IMG/VR virus record: IMGVR_UViG_3300003937_000089
Location: 1 to 42,594 of that record
Strand: one strand, 5' to 3'
Origin: a virus
Length of the DNA stretch: 42,594 nucleotides
Part shown: positions 7,802 to 15,979 of the stretch, piece after piece
Layout of the letters: every line of letters starts with the position of its first letter
Numbering within the stretch: position 1 is the stretch's first letter
Translations under genes and position numbers: made by a program
Notes under the pieces: model-generated
What the model saw: the letters and a program-made list of their open reading frames with translations, nothing else
Database searches by the model: none
Told to the model about the DNA's origin: nothing

Positions 7802-8500
7802 ATGGCTCAAAGAAAAAGTACAGGTACTAAGGTATCATCAAAACAAAGAATAAAAGAGATATTTAAAAAACCAAGAGAGAAATTTCTAACAGAGTCCCAA
7901 AAAGAGTATTGGGATACGTTAGAAGATAATGAAATAACATTATGTTTTGGACCTGCAGGTGTGGGTAAGTCGTATATCGCTATGAAAAAGGCGTGTGACT
8001 TATTGTGGAATGATAATAACAAATATGAAAAAATTATAATTGTTAGACCCGCTGTTGAGGCCGAAGAGAAATTAGGTTCATTACCTGGTGGATTAGAAGA
8101 AAAGTTAGACCCATATATTTTCCCATCATATTACCTTTTAAATAAAATAATCGGTAAAGAAAACAAAACTAAATTAAAAGATGAGGGGTTTATTGAGGTT
8201 GCCGCATTGGCATATATGAGGGGATGGAATGTAGATAATACTATTCTAATATTCGAAGAGGCCCAAAATGCCACACCGGCACAAATGAAACTACTTTTAA
8301 CAAGAATTGGTTTTAATTCTAAATTCTTTATATCGGGGGATTTAGAACAATCAGATAAATTTAAAGATAAAACTAAAAGTGGTCTTTATGATGCTAAGAG
8401 TAGATTAATGGATTTAAATAATGTGGGTGTATATGAGTTTGGAACTAAGGACATTGTTAGAAACCCAATAATTGGTAAGATATTAAAAAGATACGATTAA
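7802..8500 (+). CDS. phoH: PhoH-like ATPase
   Basis: This 232-residue P-loop ATPase of the PhoH family resembles the helicase half of RecD/UvrD-type folds. Walker A is GPAGVGKS (50-57). The IIVRPAVEAEEKLGSLPGG stretch (~78-97) is the family signature. Walker B reads ILIFEEAQN (148-156), with Glu where the family usually has Asp. Sensor motif GDLEQSD is at ~179-185. PhoH is widespread in marine phages; its role is unsettled, with RNA metabolism or phosphate stress proposed. It stands 21 bases after dut. Confidence 0.93.
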   Translation: MAQRKSTGTKVSSKQRIKEIFKKPREKFLTESQKEYWDTLEDNEITLCFGPAGVGKSYIAMKKACDLLWNDNNKYEKIIIVRPAVEAEEKLGSLPGGLEEKLDPYIFPSYYLLNKIIGKENKTKLKDEGFIEVAALAYMRGWNVDNTILIFEEAQNATPAQMKLLLTRIGFNSKFFISGDLEQSDKFKDKTKSGLYDAKSRLMDLNNVGVYEFGTKDIVRNPIIGKILKRYD

Positions 8501-8501
8501 C

Positions 8502-8532
8502 TTTACTTATAACAATAAATTTATTATATTAT
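8502..8532 (+). promoter_or_regulatory. Weak host-type promoter (TTTA-N19-TATATTAT)
   Basis: TTTA (8502-8505), 19 bases, TATATTAT (8525-8532), ATG at 8537. One mismatch in each box. If used, the mRNA would have almost no leader. Confidence 0.3.
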
Positions 8533-8536
8533 TAAT

Positions 8537-9187
8537 ATGGAGATTTTAATAAACATAGATGGGGTTTTACGTAACACAATTGCAAAGTTTGATTACCACT
8601 ATAAAGATTATTATTTAGATAGGGAGTCTGATGAAAAGACCGATGAGGAGAATTCGTTTGAGTACGGTGTTATAGAACCAGTTAAAAATAACTTCTTATT
8701 AGAGAGTTATTTATACCAATCTAAAAGTGAGTTCGATAATTTTATTTTCATTGATTATGCTATGGAAATATTTGGACATGCAAATCAAAGTTATTTAAAG
8801 GCATTTCATGATTTAAATAATCTTATATATGAAAATAAGGAACATAACTTTACTCTGATAGGTTTAGATCAATTAGGTAAATCTAAACCATCTACATTGT
8901 TCTTTCTTTCTAAAAACGGTTTTATGGGTAATAACGTTAAGTTTACCATGTCTAGTGAAATACCCAAACTTTGGAAAAATTGTGATTTATGGATAACGGA
9001 CAATAAAACAGTTATTGATCATTGTCCTAAAAATAAGAAGGTTGTAAAGTTCAATACTGACTATAACCAACACTTTACAAATCAATTAGAAATACATAAA
9101 TTAACAGAAATAGATAAGACATGGTTGAAATCTTCGGAGAATATTATTATCTCAACATTAGCAAAATTACTGAGACGTGCGAATTAG
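8537..9187 (+). CDS. HAD-like protein with Asn at the nucleophile position
   Basis: A 216-residue protein. The N-terminus MEILINIDGVLRNTIAKFDY has the shape of HAD motif I (hhhhDxDGVLR), but the first Asp, the phosphorylated nucleophile, is Asn (N-I-D-G). A motif II-like Ser/Thr lies in PSTLFFLSKNGF (~117-128), and CDLWITDNK (~149-157) resembles motif IV. HAD phosphatases of this small phage subgroup often act on nucleotides or polynucleotide ends, but losing the nucleophile makes hydrolysis unlikely. It may be a non-catalytic binder. Its end overlaps the next gene by 67 bases. Confidence 0.7.
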   Translation: MEILINIDGVLRNTIAKFDYHYKDYYLDRESDEKTDEENSFEYGVIEPVKNNFLLESYLYQSKSEFDNFIFIDYAMEIFGHANQSYLKAFHDLNNLIYENKEHNFTLIGLDQLGKSKPSTLFFLSKNGFMGNNVKFTMSSEIPKLWKNCDLWITDNKTVIDHCPKNKKVVKFNTDYNQHFTNQLEIHKLTEIDKTWLKSSENIIISTLAKLLRRAN

Positions 9188-9414
9188 AAGTCGAACCGAT
9201 CAAGAATGATAAGGGGGAACCACTACAAGTGGAACAAACAATAAACGTGTTTAAATACGATGCGGTTAAACAATGTATAGATACTATTTTAACTGAGAAT
9301 GTGGTGGACGATAACGGGTTAGGATTACTTAATTCAGAATTATCATTACCATTTAAATTTGCGTTTAACACACTAATAAAATATGGTATTTTAGTTAAAG
9401 AAGAATATGAGTGA
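9121..9414 (+). CDS. Conserved small phage protein
   Basis: A 97-residue protein of alpha/beta appearance. It starts MVEIFGEYYYLNI and contains INVFKYDAVKQCIDTIL (~40-56) and LSLPFKFAFNTLIKYGIL (~74-91). The balanced composition and closely packed overlaps on both sides (67 bases into the previous gene, 8 into the next) indicate a real gene. I have an impression of similar short proteins in other large marine phages but can name no family. No function is assigned. Confidence 0.65.
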   Translation: MVEIFGEYYYLNISKITETCELEVEPIKNDKGEPLQVEQTINVFKYDAVKQCIDTILTENVVDDNGLGLLNSELSLPFKFAFNTLIKYGILVKEEYE

Positions 9415-10474
9415 AAAAATAGAAAACTTGGAAAAAATAGAAAGTGCGTATGATAGGTTAAAATCTAACAAACATAAGTTATACTTTCTTACATATGATA
9501 CTAAAACAAATGCAAGGGCGTCAGTTAAATACATATATGACACCGTACACACTTTAAGAGAAAGTGGGTTAGATGCATACATTTTAGTTGAAGATAAAAA
9601 CTACGTAGGTGTTAATTCGTGGTTAGGTGACAGATTTAAAGATATACCAATTGTGAGTATAAAAGAGGATCAAGTTCAAATGGGTATTGAAGATATTTTA
9701 GTGGTACCTGAATACTACTCTAACGTACTTGAACAACTGGCATCAGTTAAATGTACTAAGGTTATGTTAGTACAACAAACCGAATATATATTTGAAACCC
9801 TACCTGTTGGTAGTAGATGGAGTGATTATGGTTTTGATAAAGTAATTACAACAACACAAAAATCTAAGGAATATATAAAAAGTATTTTCCCTGAGAATTT
9901 GATTCACGTAAATCCACCAAAGATTGGTGATGGATTCTCTCCTTCAGAAAACCCTACCAAACCTTTTATTGCCATTAGTGCGAGAGACCGAGGTCAACAT
10001 AGAAAAGTAATATCAGAATTCTATTTAAAGTACCCTCAACTAAGATGGGTTACATTTAAAGATATGGTACAATTAACCTATGAAGAATTTTCTACCCAAT
10101 TAAAAGAATGTATTTGTTCTGTTTGGATGGACGATGATTCTACTTTTGGGACGTTCCCTTTGGAGTCAATGAAGTGTGAAGTACCAGTTATTGGTAAAAT
10201 ACCTACAACAGAACCTGAGTGGTTGTCCGAGAATGGTATATGGACTTATGATTTAAATAAAATTGTAGAACTACTAGGTACTTACGTTTTAGCGTGGTTG
10301 GAAGGAGTAACAATTACTGACGAAGTAAAAGAAAAAATGAGAGAAACACTAATACCATACGATAGTGATATAATCGATAACAATGTGACATCTATTTTTA
10401 ATTCACTTAAAGAAGGAAGATTAAACGTATTGTCAGAAGCGTTGGATAAATTAAAACAAGAAGAAACAGCATGA
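9407..10474 (+). CDS. Glycosyltransferase, GT4-like
   Basis: This 355-residue protein has a GT-B pattern: KLYFLTYDTKTNARASVKYI (~24-43) as the first Rossmann strand and helix, TTTQKSKEYIKSIFP (~142-156) where an acceptor-half helix is expected, and FIAISARDRGQHRKVI (~178-193) opening the donor half. The donor-binding segment is FGTFPLESMKCEVPVIGK (~240-257), with the conserved E-x-M-x-x-x-x-P-V-I of family GT4. It overlaps its neighbours by 8 and 4 bases, so it is translated with the GT2 enzyme that follows. The target of glycosylation is not evident. Confidence 0.78.
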   Translation: MSEKIENLEKIESAYDRLKSNKHKLYFLTYDTKTNARASVKYIYDTVHTLRESGLDAYILVEDKNYVGVNSWLGDRFKDIPIVSIKEDQVQMGIEDILVVPEYYSNVLEQLASVKCTKVMLVQQTEYIFETLPVGSRWSDYGFDKVITTTQKSKEYIKSIFPENLIHVNPPKIGDGFSPSENPTKPFIAISARDRGQHRKVISEFYLKYPQLRWVTFKDMVQLTYEEFSTQLKECICSVWMDDDSTFGTFPLESMKCEVPVIGKIPTTEPEWLSENGIWTYDLNKIVELLGTYVLAWLEGVTITDEVKEKMRETLIPYDSDIIDNNVTSIFNSLKEGRLNVLSEALDKLKQEETA

Positions 10475-11256
10475 AAAATATAACCGTAATATTACCTATT
10501 CACGATTTGAAAGGTGAATATAATGAAATGTTTTCAAGAGCAATACTTTCTGTAGAACAGTTTCATGACGATGTCTCCCTATTATTAGTGGGACCTAAAA
10601 ATGTCTTGGGAGATCTAAAAAAAGATAGTATTTCAGATAAATTAGATGTTAATATAGTAATCAATGAAGGGGACACAGGTTTCTGTTCTCAAGTAAATTT
10701 GGGAATTGATAATTGTGAAACTGAATGGTTTTCAATATTGGAGATAGATGATGAATACACACCTAATTGGATTAAGTCATTTAGAACATACCATACTCTT
10801 TTCCCTGACGCGGATATCCTATTACCAATCGTTAAAGATGTTAATTCTGAAGGTAAACTTTTGAATTTTACAAATGAATCTGTTTGGGCATATGGTTTCA
10901 GTGAGAACCAAGGAGAACTAAGTAATGAAATACTTTTAGATTATCAAAATTACCAAACAAGTGGTGGTTTCTATAAAACAGAAGTTATTAAAGAAAATGG
11001 TTCATTTAAAGATAATATTAAACTCACATTTAGTTATGAGTTTTTATTGAGATTAACTCATAACGGCGCTAAAGTGGCCACTATCCCTCAAGTTGGGTAT
11101 AGACATGTAAACTTTAGAGAAGACTCATTATTTTGGTCCTATAAAAACTCAGACGATCACAAATTAGGTGATGGTGAAGCTAAGTTTTGGTTGGAGACCG
11201 CTAAAAAAGAATTTTTCTTCAAGAATAAACGAGAAGTAGAATACGTAGACAATTAA
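10471..11256 (+). CDS. Glycosyltransferase, GT2-like (GT-A fold)
   Basis: This 261-residue enzyme starts ITVILPIHDLKGEYNEMFSRA, the typical first strand and helix of family 2. A SLLLVGPKN strand comes next, then N-E-G-D-T-G-F-C-S-Q-V-N-L-G-I (~66-80), matching the N-x-G-x-x-x-A-x-N-x-G segment of GT2 proteins. The metal-binding D-x-D equivalent is ILEIDDEYTP (~90-99). A Gly-Gly segment (TSGGFYKTEV, ~163-172) marks the acceptor loop. It is cytoplasmic, with no membrane segment. It overlaps the GT4 gene by 4 bases and shares one base with the sigma gene start, forming a tight three-gene unit. Confidence 0.82.
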   Translation: MKNITVILPIHDLKGEYNEMFSRAILSVEQFHDDVSLLLVGPKNVLGDLKKDSISDKLDVNIVINEGDTGFCSQVNLGIDNCETEWFSILEIDDEYTPNWIKSFRTYHTLFPDADILLPIVKDVNSEGKLLNFTNESVWAYGFSENQGELSNEILLDYQNYQTSGGFYKTEVIKENGSFKDNIKLTFSYEFLLRLTHNGAKVATIPQVGYRHVNFREDSLFWSYKNSDDHKLGDGEAKFWLETAKKEFFFKNKREVEYVDN

Positions 11257-11957
11257 TGCCCAGAAAAAGAACCCAAAAAATGTACTTTGGGGAGGAGCAA
11301 GAACAAGCGGTAGTAAGATTTTTAGAATCAGAAAACGAAGACGAAAAGAATAAGATATTTAATGAATATTTAAGAGAACCTCTCAAAATAATGGTGGAAA
11401 GTATAATTCGCCGTTACAAACTTTATAGGAAAGACTATAATTTCGAACAAATACATACTGATACATTATCATTTTTAATGACTAAGATCAGTAAGTTTGA
11501 TACGACTAAAAATTATAAAGCATATTCCTATTTCGGTACTATCTGTAAAAATTACCTTATGGGTACAATACAGAAAGACCAAAAACTAATGAACAGGTCT
11601 GTTTCCTATGAAGACATATCCTCACGGATTGAAGATAGGGCGGACCTTTCTTACATTATAGACGAAGAAATTATAGATTATAAGGATGTCGTAAATAAAC
11701 TTACGGTTGAATTAGAAAAATTTATCGAAGAAGAAACCCTTAATGAGAATGAACAGAAGTTAGGATATGCCCTTGTTGAGGTCTTTACCAACTTTGAAAA
11801 GATATTTCAAGTGGGTGAAGGTAATAAGTTTAATAAAAACTTAATTCTATTATCCTTACGTGAGATGACTTCACTATCTACCAAAGAAATAAGAGTTGCT
11901 ATGAAAAAGTTTAAAAAACTCTATGAGGTATTGAAGTTAGATTTTATAAATTACTAG
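11256..11957 (+). CDS. 55: Late-transcription sigma factor, T4 gp55-like
   Basis: A 233-residue RNA polymerase sigma factor related to T4 gp55, which directs host polymerase to late promoters with only a -10 box. Residues ~40-110 form a sigma region 2: helices REPLKIMVESIIRRYKLY, then FEQIHTDTLSFLMTKISKFD and YKAYSYFGTICKNYLMG, the last matching the -10 recognition/melting helix. There is no obvious region 4 for -35 contact, as in gp55. The C-terminal ~60 residues (FNKNLILLSLREMT ... STKEIRVAMKKFKKLYEVL) form another helical unit. It is the likely reader of the lone TATTTATA boxes before structural genes, one of which lies 8 bases after its stop. Confidence 0.85.
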   Translation: MPRKRTQKMYFGEEQEQAVVRFLESENEDEKNKIFNEYLREPLKIMVESIIRRYKLYRKDYNFEQIHTDTLSFLMTKISKFDTTKNYKAYSYFGTICKNYLMGTIQKDQKLMNRSVSYEDISSRIEDRADLSYIIDEEIIDYKDVVNKLTVELEKFIEEETLNENEQKLGYALVEVFTNFEKIFQVGEGNKFNKNLILLSLREMTSLSTKEIRVAMKKFKKLYEVLKLDFINY

Positions 11958-11964
11958 AACAATC

Positions 11965-11972
11965 TATTTATA
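11965..11972 (+). promoter_or_regulatory. Late-promoter-like TATTTATA box
   Basis: TATTTATA followed by GGT and ATG 11976. Initiation at the usual distance from a -10 box would fall at or next to the ATG, giving a leaderless mRNA. No TTTG box lies 19-21 bases upstream. Confidence 0.5.
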
Positions 11973-11975
11973 GGT

Positions 11976-12353
11976 ATGAGAAGGAAAAAGAATTTATTGT
12001 CTTTAGATACTGATTCTGCACTTGCACTTATGCAAGAAATATATAACGACATTGTTGAACAAAAACAGACGGCTAGTATGATTACTAAAAAGATGTTGAG
12101 TTTTATGAAAGAAGCGGAAGATATGAGTGTAATTGGACCAGTTATTAAAGAACAACAGAAGATCATGAACGATTGTACTGAAAAGAAAATTTCCCTTGTG
12201 AAATTACAAAGTACACTCCTTAAACAAACAGGAGGTAGTGGTCCACAGTCAGGGGGTAAAATGGACCTATCCGAAGAGGATAGAATTTTACTGGAAAAAC
12301 TTATGAGAGAGGATGATGAACCCACAGATAATACTCAAAATTATAAGATGTAA
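11976..12353 (+). CDS. Hypothetical helical protein downstream of late sigma
   Basis: This 125-residue, almost wholly helical protein has a heptad-like stretch at ~15-85 (SALALMQEIYNDIVEQKQTA ... MTKKMLSFMKEAEDM). It then has a Gly-rich hinge and an acidic tail (LSEEDRILLEKLMREDDE). It is the first gene after the sigma factor and shares its last base with the next ATG. T4 gp33, the small co-activator that bridges gp55-polymerase and the clamp, has a similar size and acidic character, but I see no diagnostic match. A tail or baseplate accessory protein is equally possible. Confidence 0.65.
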   Translation: MRRKKNLLSLDTDSALALMQEIYNDIVEQKQTASMITKKMLSFMKEAEDMSVIGPVIKEQQKIMNDCTEKKISLVKLQSTLLKQTGGSGPQSGGKMDLSEEDRILLEKLMREDDEPTDNTQNYKM

Positions 12354-14248
12354 TGAGTAAGGTTAAACAACTTAGAAATAAATTAAAGTCTAAAATCGAT
12401 GTGATTAAAAAGATCAATGATGATCCTAAATTAAACACTGACGAATTATATGACATTTATGCGGATGGTATAACCAAGACCGATAAACTATTACAGACCA
12501 AAATAGATGGTCTAAAATCTAAGTTTAAGAAAAAAGGTGAGAAAACCGATATATTCAGTTCGATCATAGATGTTGCGTCTGGGTTTCTTAGTAATAAAAG
12601 TAACGACATTCAGGTTAATGATAAATTAATATCAGGTAATAAGATTAAGAAATATGCAATGGAGTCGGCAAGGATAACCTCTGAAGACTCTAAAAATATT
12701 GTTGCAGATGCCGTTAAAAAAGTATTGTTTGTAGATGAGGAGACAAGTATATGTGGTGTAGATACAGATATGCCCGCAAACACAATGTCTATTTCACCTA
12801 AAGAGTTTGACTTCTTAGAAGTTTTACAAACCGAACCCAACTCCAAAGTAGGTCTAATAATGTATGAGGACCCAAATAGTAGTACGGGTAATGTAAAAAT
12901 GAATAGAGATTTTTACGACACTTTCTCAAACCCATACACTTTTAGTTCCAATTCAGGTGCGAGTTTATTTGATTTAAATTGGAATGCCGGTACTCAAAAG
13001 TACGATGTAAGTGGATTACAAGGTGGTGGTGGTACCGTACCTAAGGTAGGTCAGTTTGTTGGGGATTACTACAGTAGTATTGAACAACCTAGTTTTGAAT
13101 ATATTGTTAAAACCGCAATGTTAATGACTCTACAAGGAGATGGTGAGAATCCACCTGTTTTTGATAAGGCGGTTAATGAATTAAACAAACTCTGTAATAA
13201 GTTATTTAAAATATGTAACTCTCCAAGTGAAGATTCGGGACTTATACAAACAACGAGTAAACAATTTAATGAGAACGATCAAGATATTGAATCGTATTTC
13301 GATTTCAATGATGTAGAGGGTATAGATTTAGATGATGAAGATGCAAGATATCGTAAAGTACTTAGATTCGTAGATTGTGGTAATTTTGAAGTACCGTCCT
13401 CATCCGATAATTTTGAAGATTTTGTTTACCTCTCACAAAATGGAGATTTAGGTCAATTAGTGGATTCAACCTTGGCAAACGCGGCAAATAATTCAGCAAT
13501 ACAGAGTGACAATTTTGCACCAATAGATAATATTAATTTAGAACTTATAAATTTATTTATCTTAAATGTACCAAAGGCATTAGTTTCATCAATAATATCA
13601 CCTAAAATGATGTTCCCTATAATTGTTGCATGGAAACAGATAAAGGGATTTGCGGGTGATGTAAAAGACATAATGAAAAAACTTTCAAAACTATTCTTCA
13701 AAATAATAAAAGATGTTTTTTGGAGATTTATAAAAGAGTTTTGGGGATTTATTAAAAGAGACCTTTTAAATTTTGTTAAAGAAATTGCGTTAAAGATAAT
13801 CACAAATAAATTTAAAAGATTCAGAAGAATACTTTTAGCAATTATCGCACTTATTAGAAAAATATTGGCTCGTGGTCTTGATAATTGTTTGGCAATATTC
13901 CAAGCAATAATAGACACGATATTAGGGGCGATAAATATGAGAGGTCCCACAATCAATATACCTGGTATATTACTTAGTTTTTCAGATTTGTTACCGGGGT
14001 ATAGTGCGGATAGAGCGTATATGAACGCGGCTGAGAGAATGGCCGGTTTGGGTCTTAATACGGGACCTATATATGGTGAGGCCAATGAAATGATGGGAAT
14101 GGTAAAAAGTATGATAGATGGTCAAAGTGAAGAAATAGACACTAACTCACACATCAAGGGTGGTAATAAGTTTACAGTATTGGCGTCTCCTATGGGACCA
14201 ATACCTATACCTCCAGGGTTTATTAATTTTTCAGGTAAAATGTTCTAA
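12353..14248 (+). CDS. Large structural protein, probable baseplate/tail component
   Basis: This 631-residue protein is not assigned to a family. Residues 1-100 are a Lys-rich coiled-coil-like segment (VKQLRNKLKSKIDVIKKI). Residues ~100-400 are a mixed, acidic domain with a Gly-rich loop. Residues ~400-540 are very hydrophobic and basic, with alternating amphipathic helices (FKRFRRILLAIIALIRKIL), possibly membrane-active. The end is Gly/Met/Pro-rich (ASPMGPIPIPPGFINFSGKM). It is followed by a 66-residue partner and a gp5-like baseplate protein, so a baseplate or hub role is the best guess from context. The hydrophobic region raises the alternative of an ejected, membrane-penetrating protein. 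Confidence 0.7.
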   Translation: MSKVKQLRNKLKSKIDVIKKINDDPKLNTDELYDIYADGITKTDKLLQTKIDGLKSKFKKKGEKTDIFSSIIDVASGFLSNKSNDIQVNDKLISGNKIKKYAMESARITSEDSKNIVADAVKKVLFVDEETSICGVDTDMPANTMSISPKEFDFLEVLQTEPNSKVGLIMYEDPNSSTGNVKMNRDFYDTFSNPYTFSSNSGASLFDLNWNAGTQKYDVSGLQGGGGTVPKVGQFVGDYYSSIEQPSFEYIVKTAMLMTLQGDGENPPVFDKAVNELNKLCNKLFKICNSPSEDSGLIQTTSKQFNENDQDIESYFDFNDVEGIDLDDEDARYRKVLRFVDCGNFEVPSSSDNFEDFVYLSQNGDLGQLVDSTLANAANNSAIQSDNFAPIDNINLELINLFILNVPKALVSSIISPKMMFPIIVAWKQIKGFAGDVKDIMKKLSKLFFKIIKDVFWRFIKEFWGFIKRDLLNFVKEIALKIITNKFKRFRRILLAIIALIRKILARGLDNCLAIFQAIIDTILGAINMRGPTINIPGILLSFSDLLPGYSADRAYMNAAERMAGLGLNTGPIYGEANEMMGMVKSMIDGQSEEIDTNSHIKGGNKFTVLASPMGPIPIPPGFINFSGKMF

Positions 14249-14249
14249 T

Positions 14250-14450
14250 ATGGATTTAAAAAAAGTTTTAGAGGTTTCAAATGAACCTTCAGTAAAATCT
14301 AATAAAGATTTAGAGGAAGGTTTAGAATTTTTAAATGATGAGTTTGAAAAGACAAAATATAGTATTGTAGAATTAACTAAACATTTGGATAAGATTGAGC
14401 AATTGTACAATAATATAAACGATGAGATGTTAAATAGAGTGAACAAATAA
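14250..14450 (+). CDS. Small coiled-coil protein
   Basis: Sixty-six residues starting at ATG 14250, one base after the preceding stop codon. The longer in-frame start at 14160 is rejected because it would lie inside the 631-residue gene. The protein is a single long charged helix with heptad spacing (EEGLEFLNDEFEKTKYSIVE ... LDKIEQLYNNINDEML). It shares its last base with the start of the baseplate gene (TAATG). It may be an assembly chaperone or small baseplate subunit; this comes from context only. Confidence 0.7.
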   Translation: MDLKKVLEVSNEPSVKSNKDLEEGLEFLNDEFEKTKYSIVELTKHLDKIEQLYNNINDEMLNRVNK

Positions 14451-15949
14451 TGAGTAGTATTATAAGTTTGGCGATTGTTGATAATAATGTCGACCCTAAG
14501 GGGATTGGTAGAATACGCGTTAAACTTACAGGTACACCCACAGGACCTATAGAGAAGTCAAGGGAATATGAACCATGGGACGATAACGATCCTTTTATTG
14601 CCAATCCATTTCTACCCACAAATATTAATTTTATACCTGAAATAGGTCAGGCGGTAAAAATAATTGTATATAATCCTGAAAATGATTTAGTTAACAGGGA
14701 ATACATAGCAGGACCATTCACCACAGTACATGATTTCCAAAGTCAAACTAATGCTAGACAAGTAGAAAATACTAGTTACGGATCTAACGTTAAAAAAATG
14801 AACAACGTATTCTCAGAAAATGGGACATATGTTAAAGAAAAATCAGAAGGGACATTATCTAATCTTAAAGACTACGCAATATATGGACCCTATGGTTCAG
14901 ATGTTTTATTCACTGAAAATGGTTTAACTCTTAGAGGTGGTAAATTAGTGTCTAAAGATAGTTCGTCGGATAAAGTTAGGACCGATATAATAAACTACCC
15001 CATACTTTCCGAAAAGAGATCAATTCTAAGTTTGAAAAAATTTGGAACAAAACAAGAAATTAAAGAAGAAGAGACTGAAGTGACCTCAGTACCCTTCAAA
15101 AAACTTTCCTATATAGTTGAGTATAATATTAATAATAGTCAAACTGGTCAGTCGGAATACGTTATTGATTGGTACATTTATGAAGTAAAGAAAATTTACG
15201 GACAAACATTTAACACCAACGTCTTTAACAGTGATGTTGCTCAAGACCTATCAGACTATTCTGAACAAATTAAATTAATTAATACAGATGGTACCTTGTC
15301 GTCACCCTCATTCTCCCAAACTGTTGATAGTTATGAGTTAGCATATATAACCATACGGAAAACCATATGTGAAATGAATTCCGAGGGTATTAGAAAGTTC
15401 GACGGTAATCTACCCAAAATAGATTTACACCCGTTTTATTACAGACCTGTGAGAACATTAACTAACCCTACCTTTTTAAGTAAAGTGACACCTTCTTGTC
15501 TTGGTACTACGGTAATGGGTTCAGGTCTAGTTTATAGTCCGAATGAACCAACACCAAAACCAAAAACAGAAAAGAAAAAAGAAAAAATACTTAAAACAGT
15601 TTCTTCAACACTTGAACAGTCATTTAGTACATTATCTTCTGATAGAATTTTTATGATATCTACCGACACAAATGTTGTGGGGACTAAAAAAATATTATTC
15701 AACAAGTTAAACAAATACGAATACACTCAAGAAGAACTTCTATCTTCGATTGAACCTAACACCTACGCAACTGTGAGAGGTGAAACCTTGTTGGATTATT
15801 TAGACATTTTAACAAGAGTTATTGCGGGTCATGCTCACCAACCAACAAAACCAATGGTAAAAAATGGTTACTCGGATTGGGATAAATTAGTAGAACTTAG
15901 AAAAACACTTGAAAATGACATCTTAAATAAGTCGATTAGAATAAACTAA
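14450..15949 (+). CDS. Baseplate protein with gp5-like OB-fold N-terminus
   Basis: This 499-residue protein has an N-terminal ~100 residues resembling the OB-fold domain of T4 gp5 and VgrG spikes: the strand-turn-strand D-P-K-G-I-G-R-I-R-V-K-L (~16-27), then W-x-x-x-x-x-P-F at ~43-50, and PEIGQAVKIIVYNPEN (~63-78). Unlike T4 gp5 there is no lysozyme domain. Instead there is a long unrecognised middle region and a Lys/Pro-rich segment (PTPKPKTEKKKEK, ~364-376). The C-terminal segment, LLDYLDILTRVIAGHAHQP (~446-464), has a His pair that could bind metal as in spike tips. The most likely role is a hub or central spike component of the contractile tail. Confidence 0.72.
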   Translation: MSSIISLAIVDNNVDPKGIGRIRVKLTGTPTGPIEKSREYEPWDDNDPFIANPFLPTNINFIPEIGQAVKIIVYNPENDLVNREYIAGPFTTVHDFQSQTNARQVENTSYGSNVKKMNNVFSENGTYVKEKSEGTLSNLKDYAIYGPYGSDVLFTENGLTLRGGKLVSKDSSSDKVRTDIINYPILSEKRSILSLKKFGTKQEIKEEETEVTSVPFKKLSYIVEYNINNSQTGQSEYVIDWYIYEVKKIYGQTFNTNVFNSDVAQDLSDYSEQIKLINTDGTLSSPSFSQTVDSYELAYITIRKTICEMNSEGIRKFDGNLPKIDLHPFYYRPVRTLTNPTFLSKVTPSCLGTTVMGSGLVYSPNEPTPKPKTEKKKEKILKTVSSTLEQSFSTLSSDRIFMISTDTNVVGTKKILFNKLNKYEYTQEELLSSIEPNTYATVRGETLLDYLDILTRVIAGHAHQPTKPMVKNGYSDWDKLVELRKTLENDILNKSIRIN

Positions 15950-15953
15950 GTGA

Positions 15954-15961
15954 TATTTATA
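15954..15961 (+). promoter_or_regulatory. Late-promoter-like TATTTATA box
   Basis: TATTTATATAAG lies 4 bases after the baseplate-gene stop and 18 bases before ATG 15980. No -33 TTG is present at 19-21 bases. This would start a late transcript for the putative fibre gene. Confidence 0.45.
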
Positions 15962-15979
15962 TAAGAAACTAATTACAAG

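Noticed and set aside
11976-12353. T4 gp33 (late co-activator) for the gene after the sigma factor
   Set aside because: Only size, acidity and position agree; I could not see a clamp-binding or flap-binding signature.
13453-14085. Minus-strand hydrophobic open frame of 210 residues
   Set aside because: Antisense shadow of the hydrophobic part of the 631-residue tail-region gene, which has proper neighbours and overlaps on both sides.
14160-14249. Longer start for the small coiled-coil gene
   Set aside because: These codons lie inside the upstream gene; ATG 14250, one base after that gene's stop, is the natural start.
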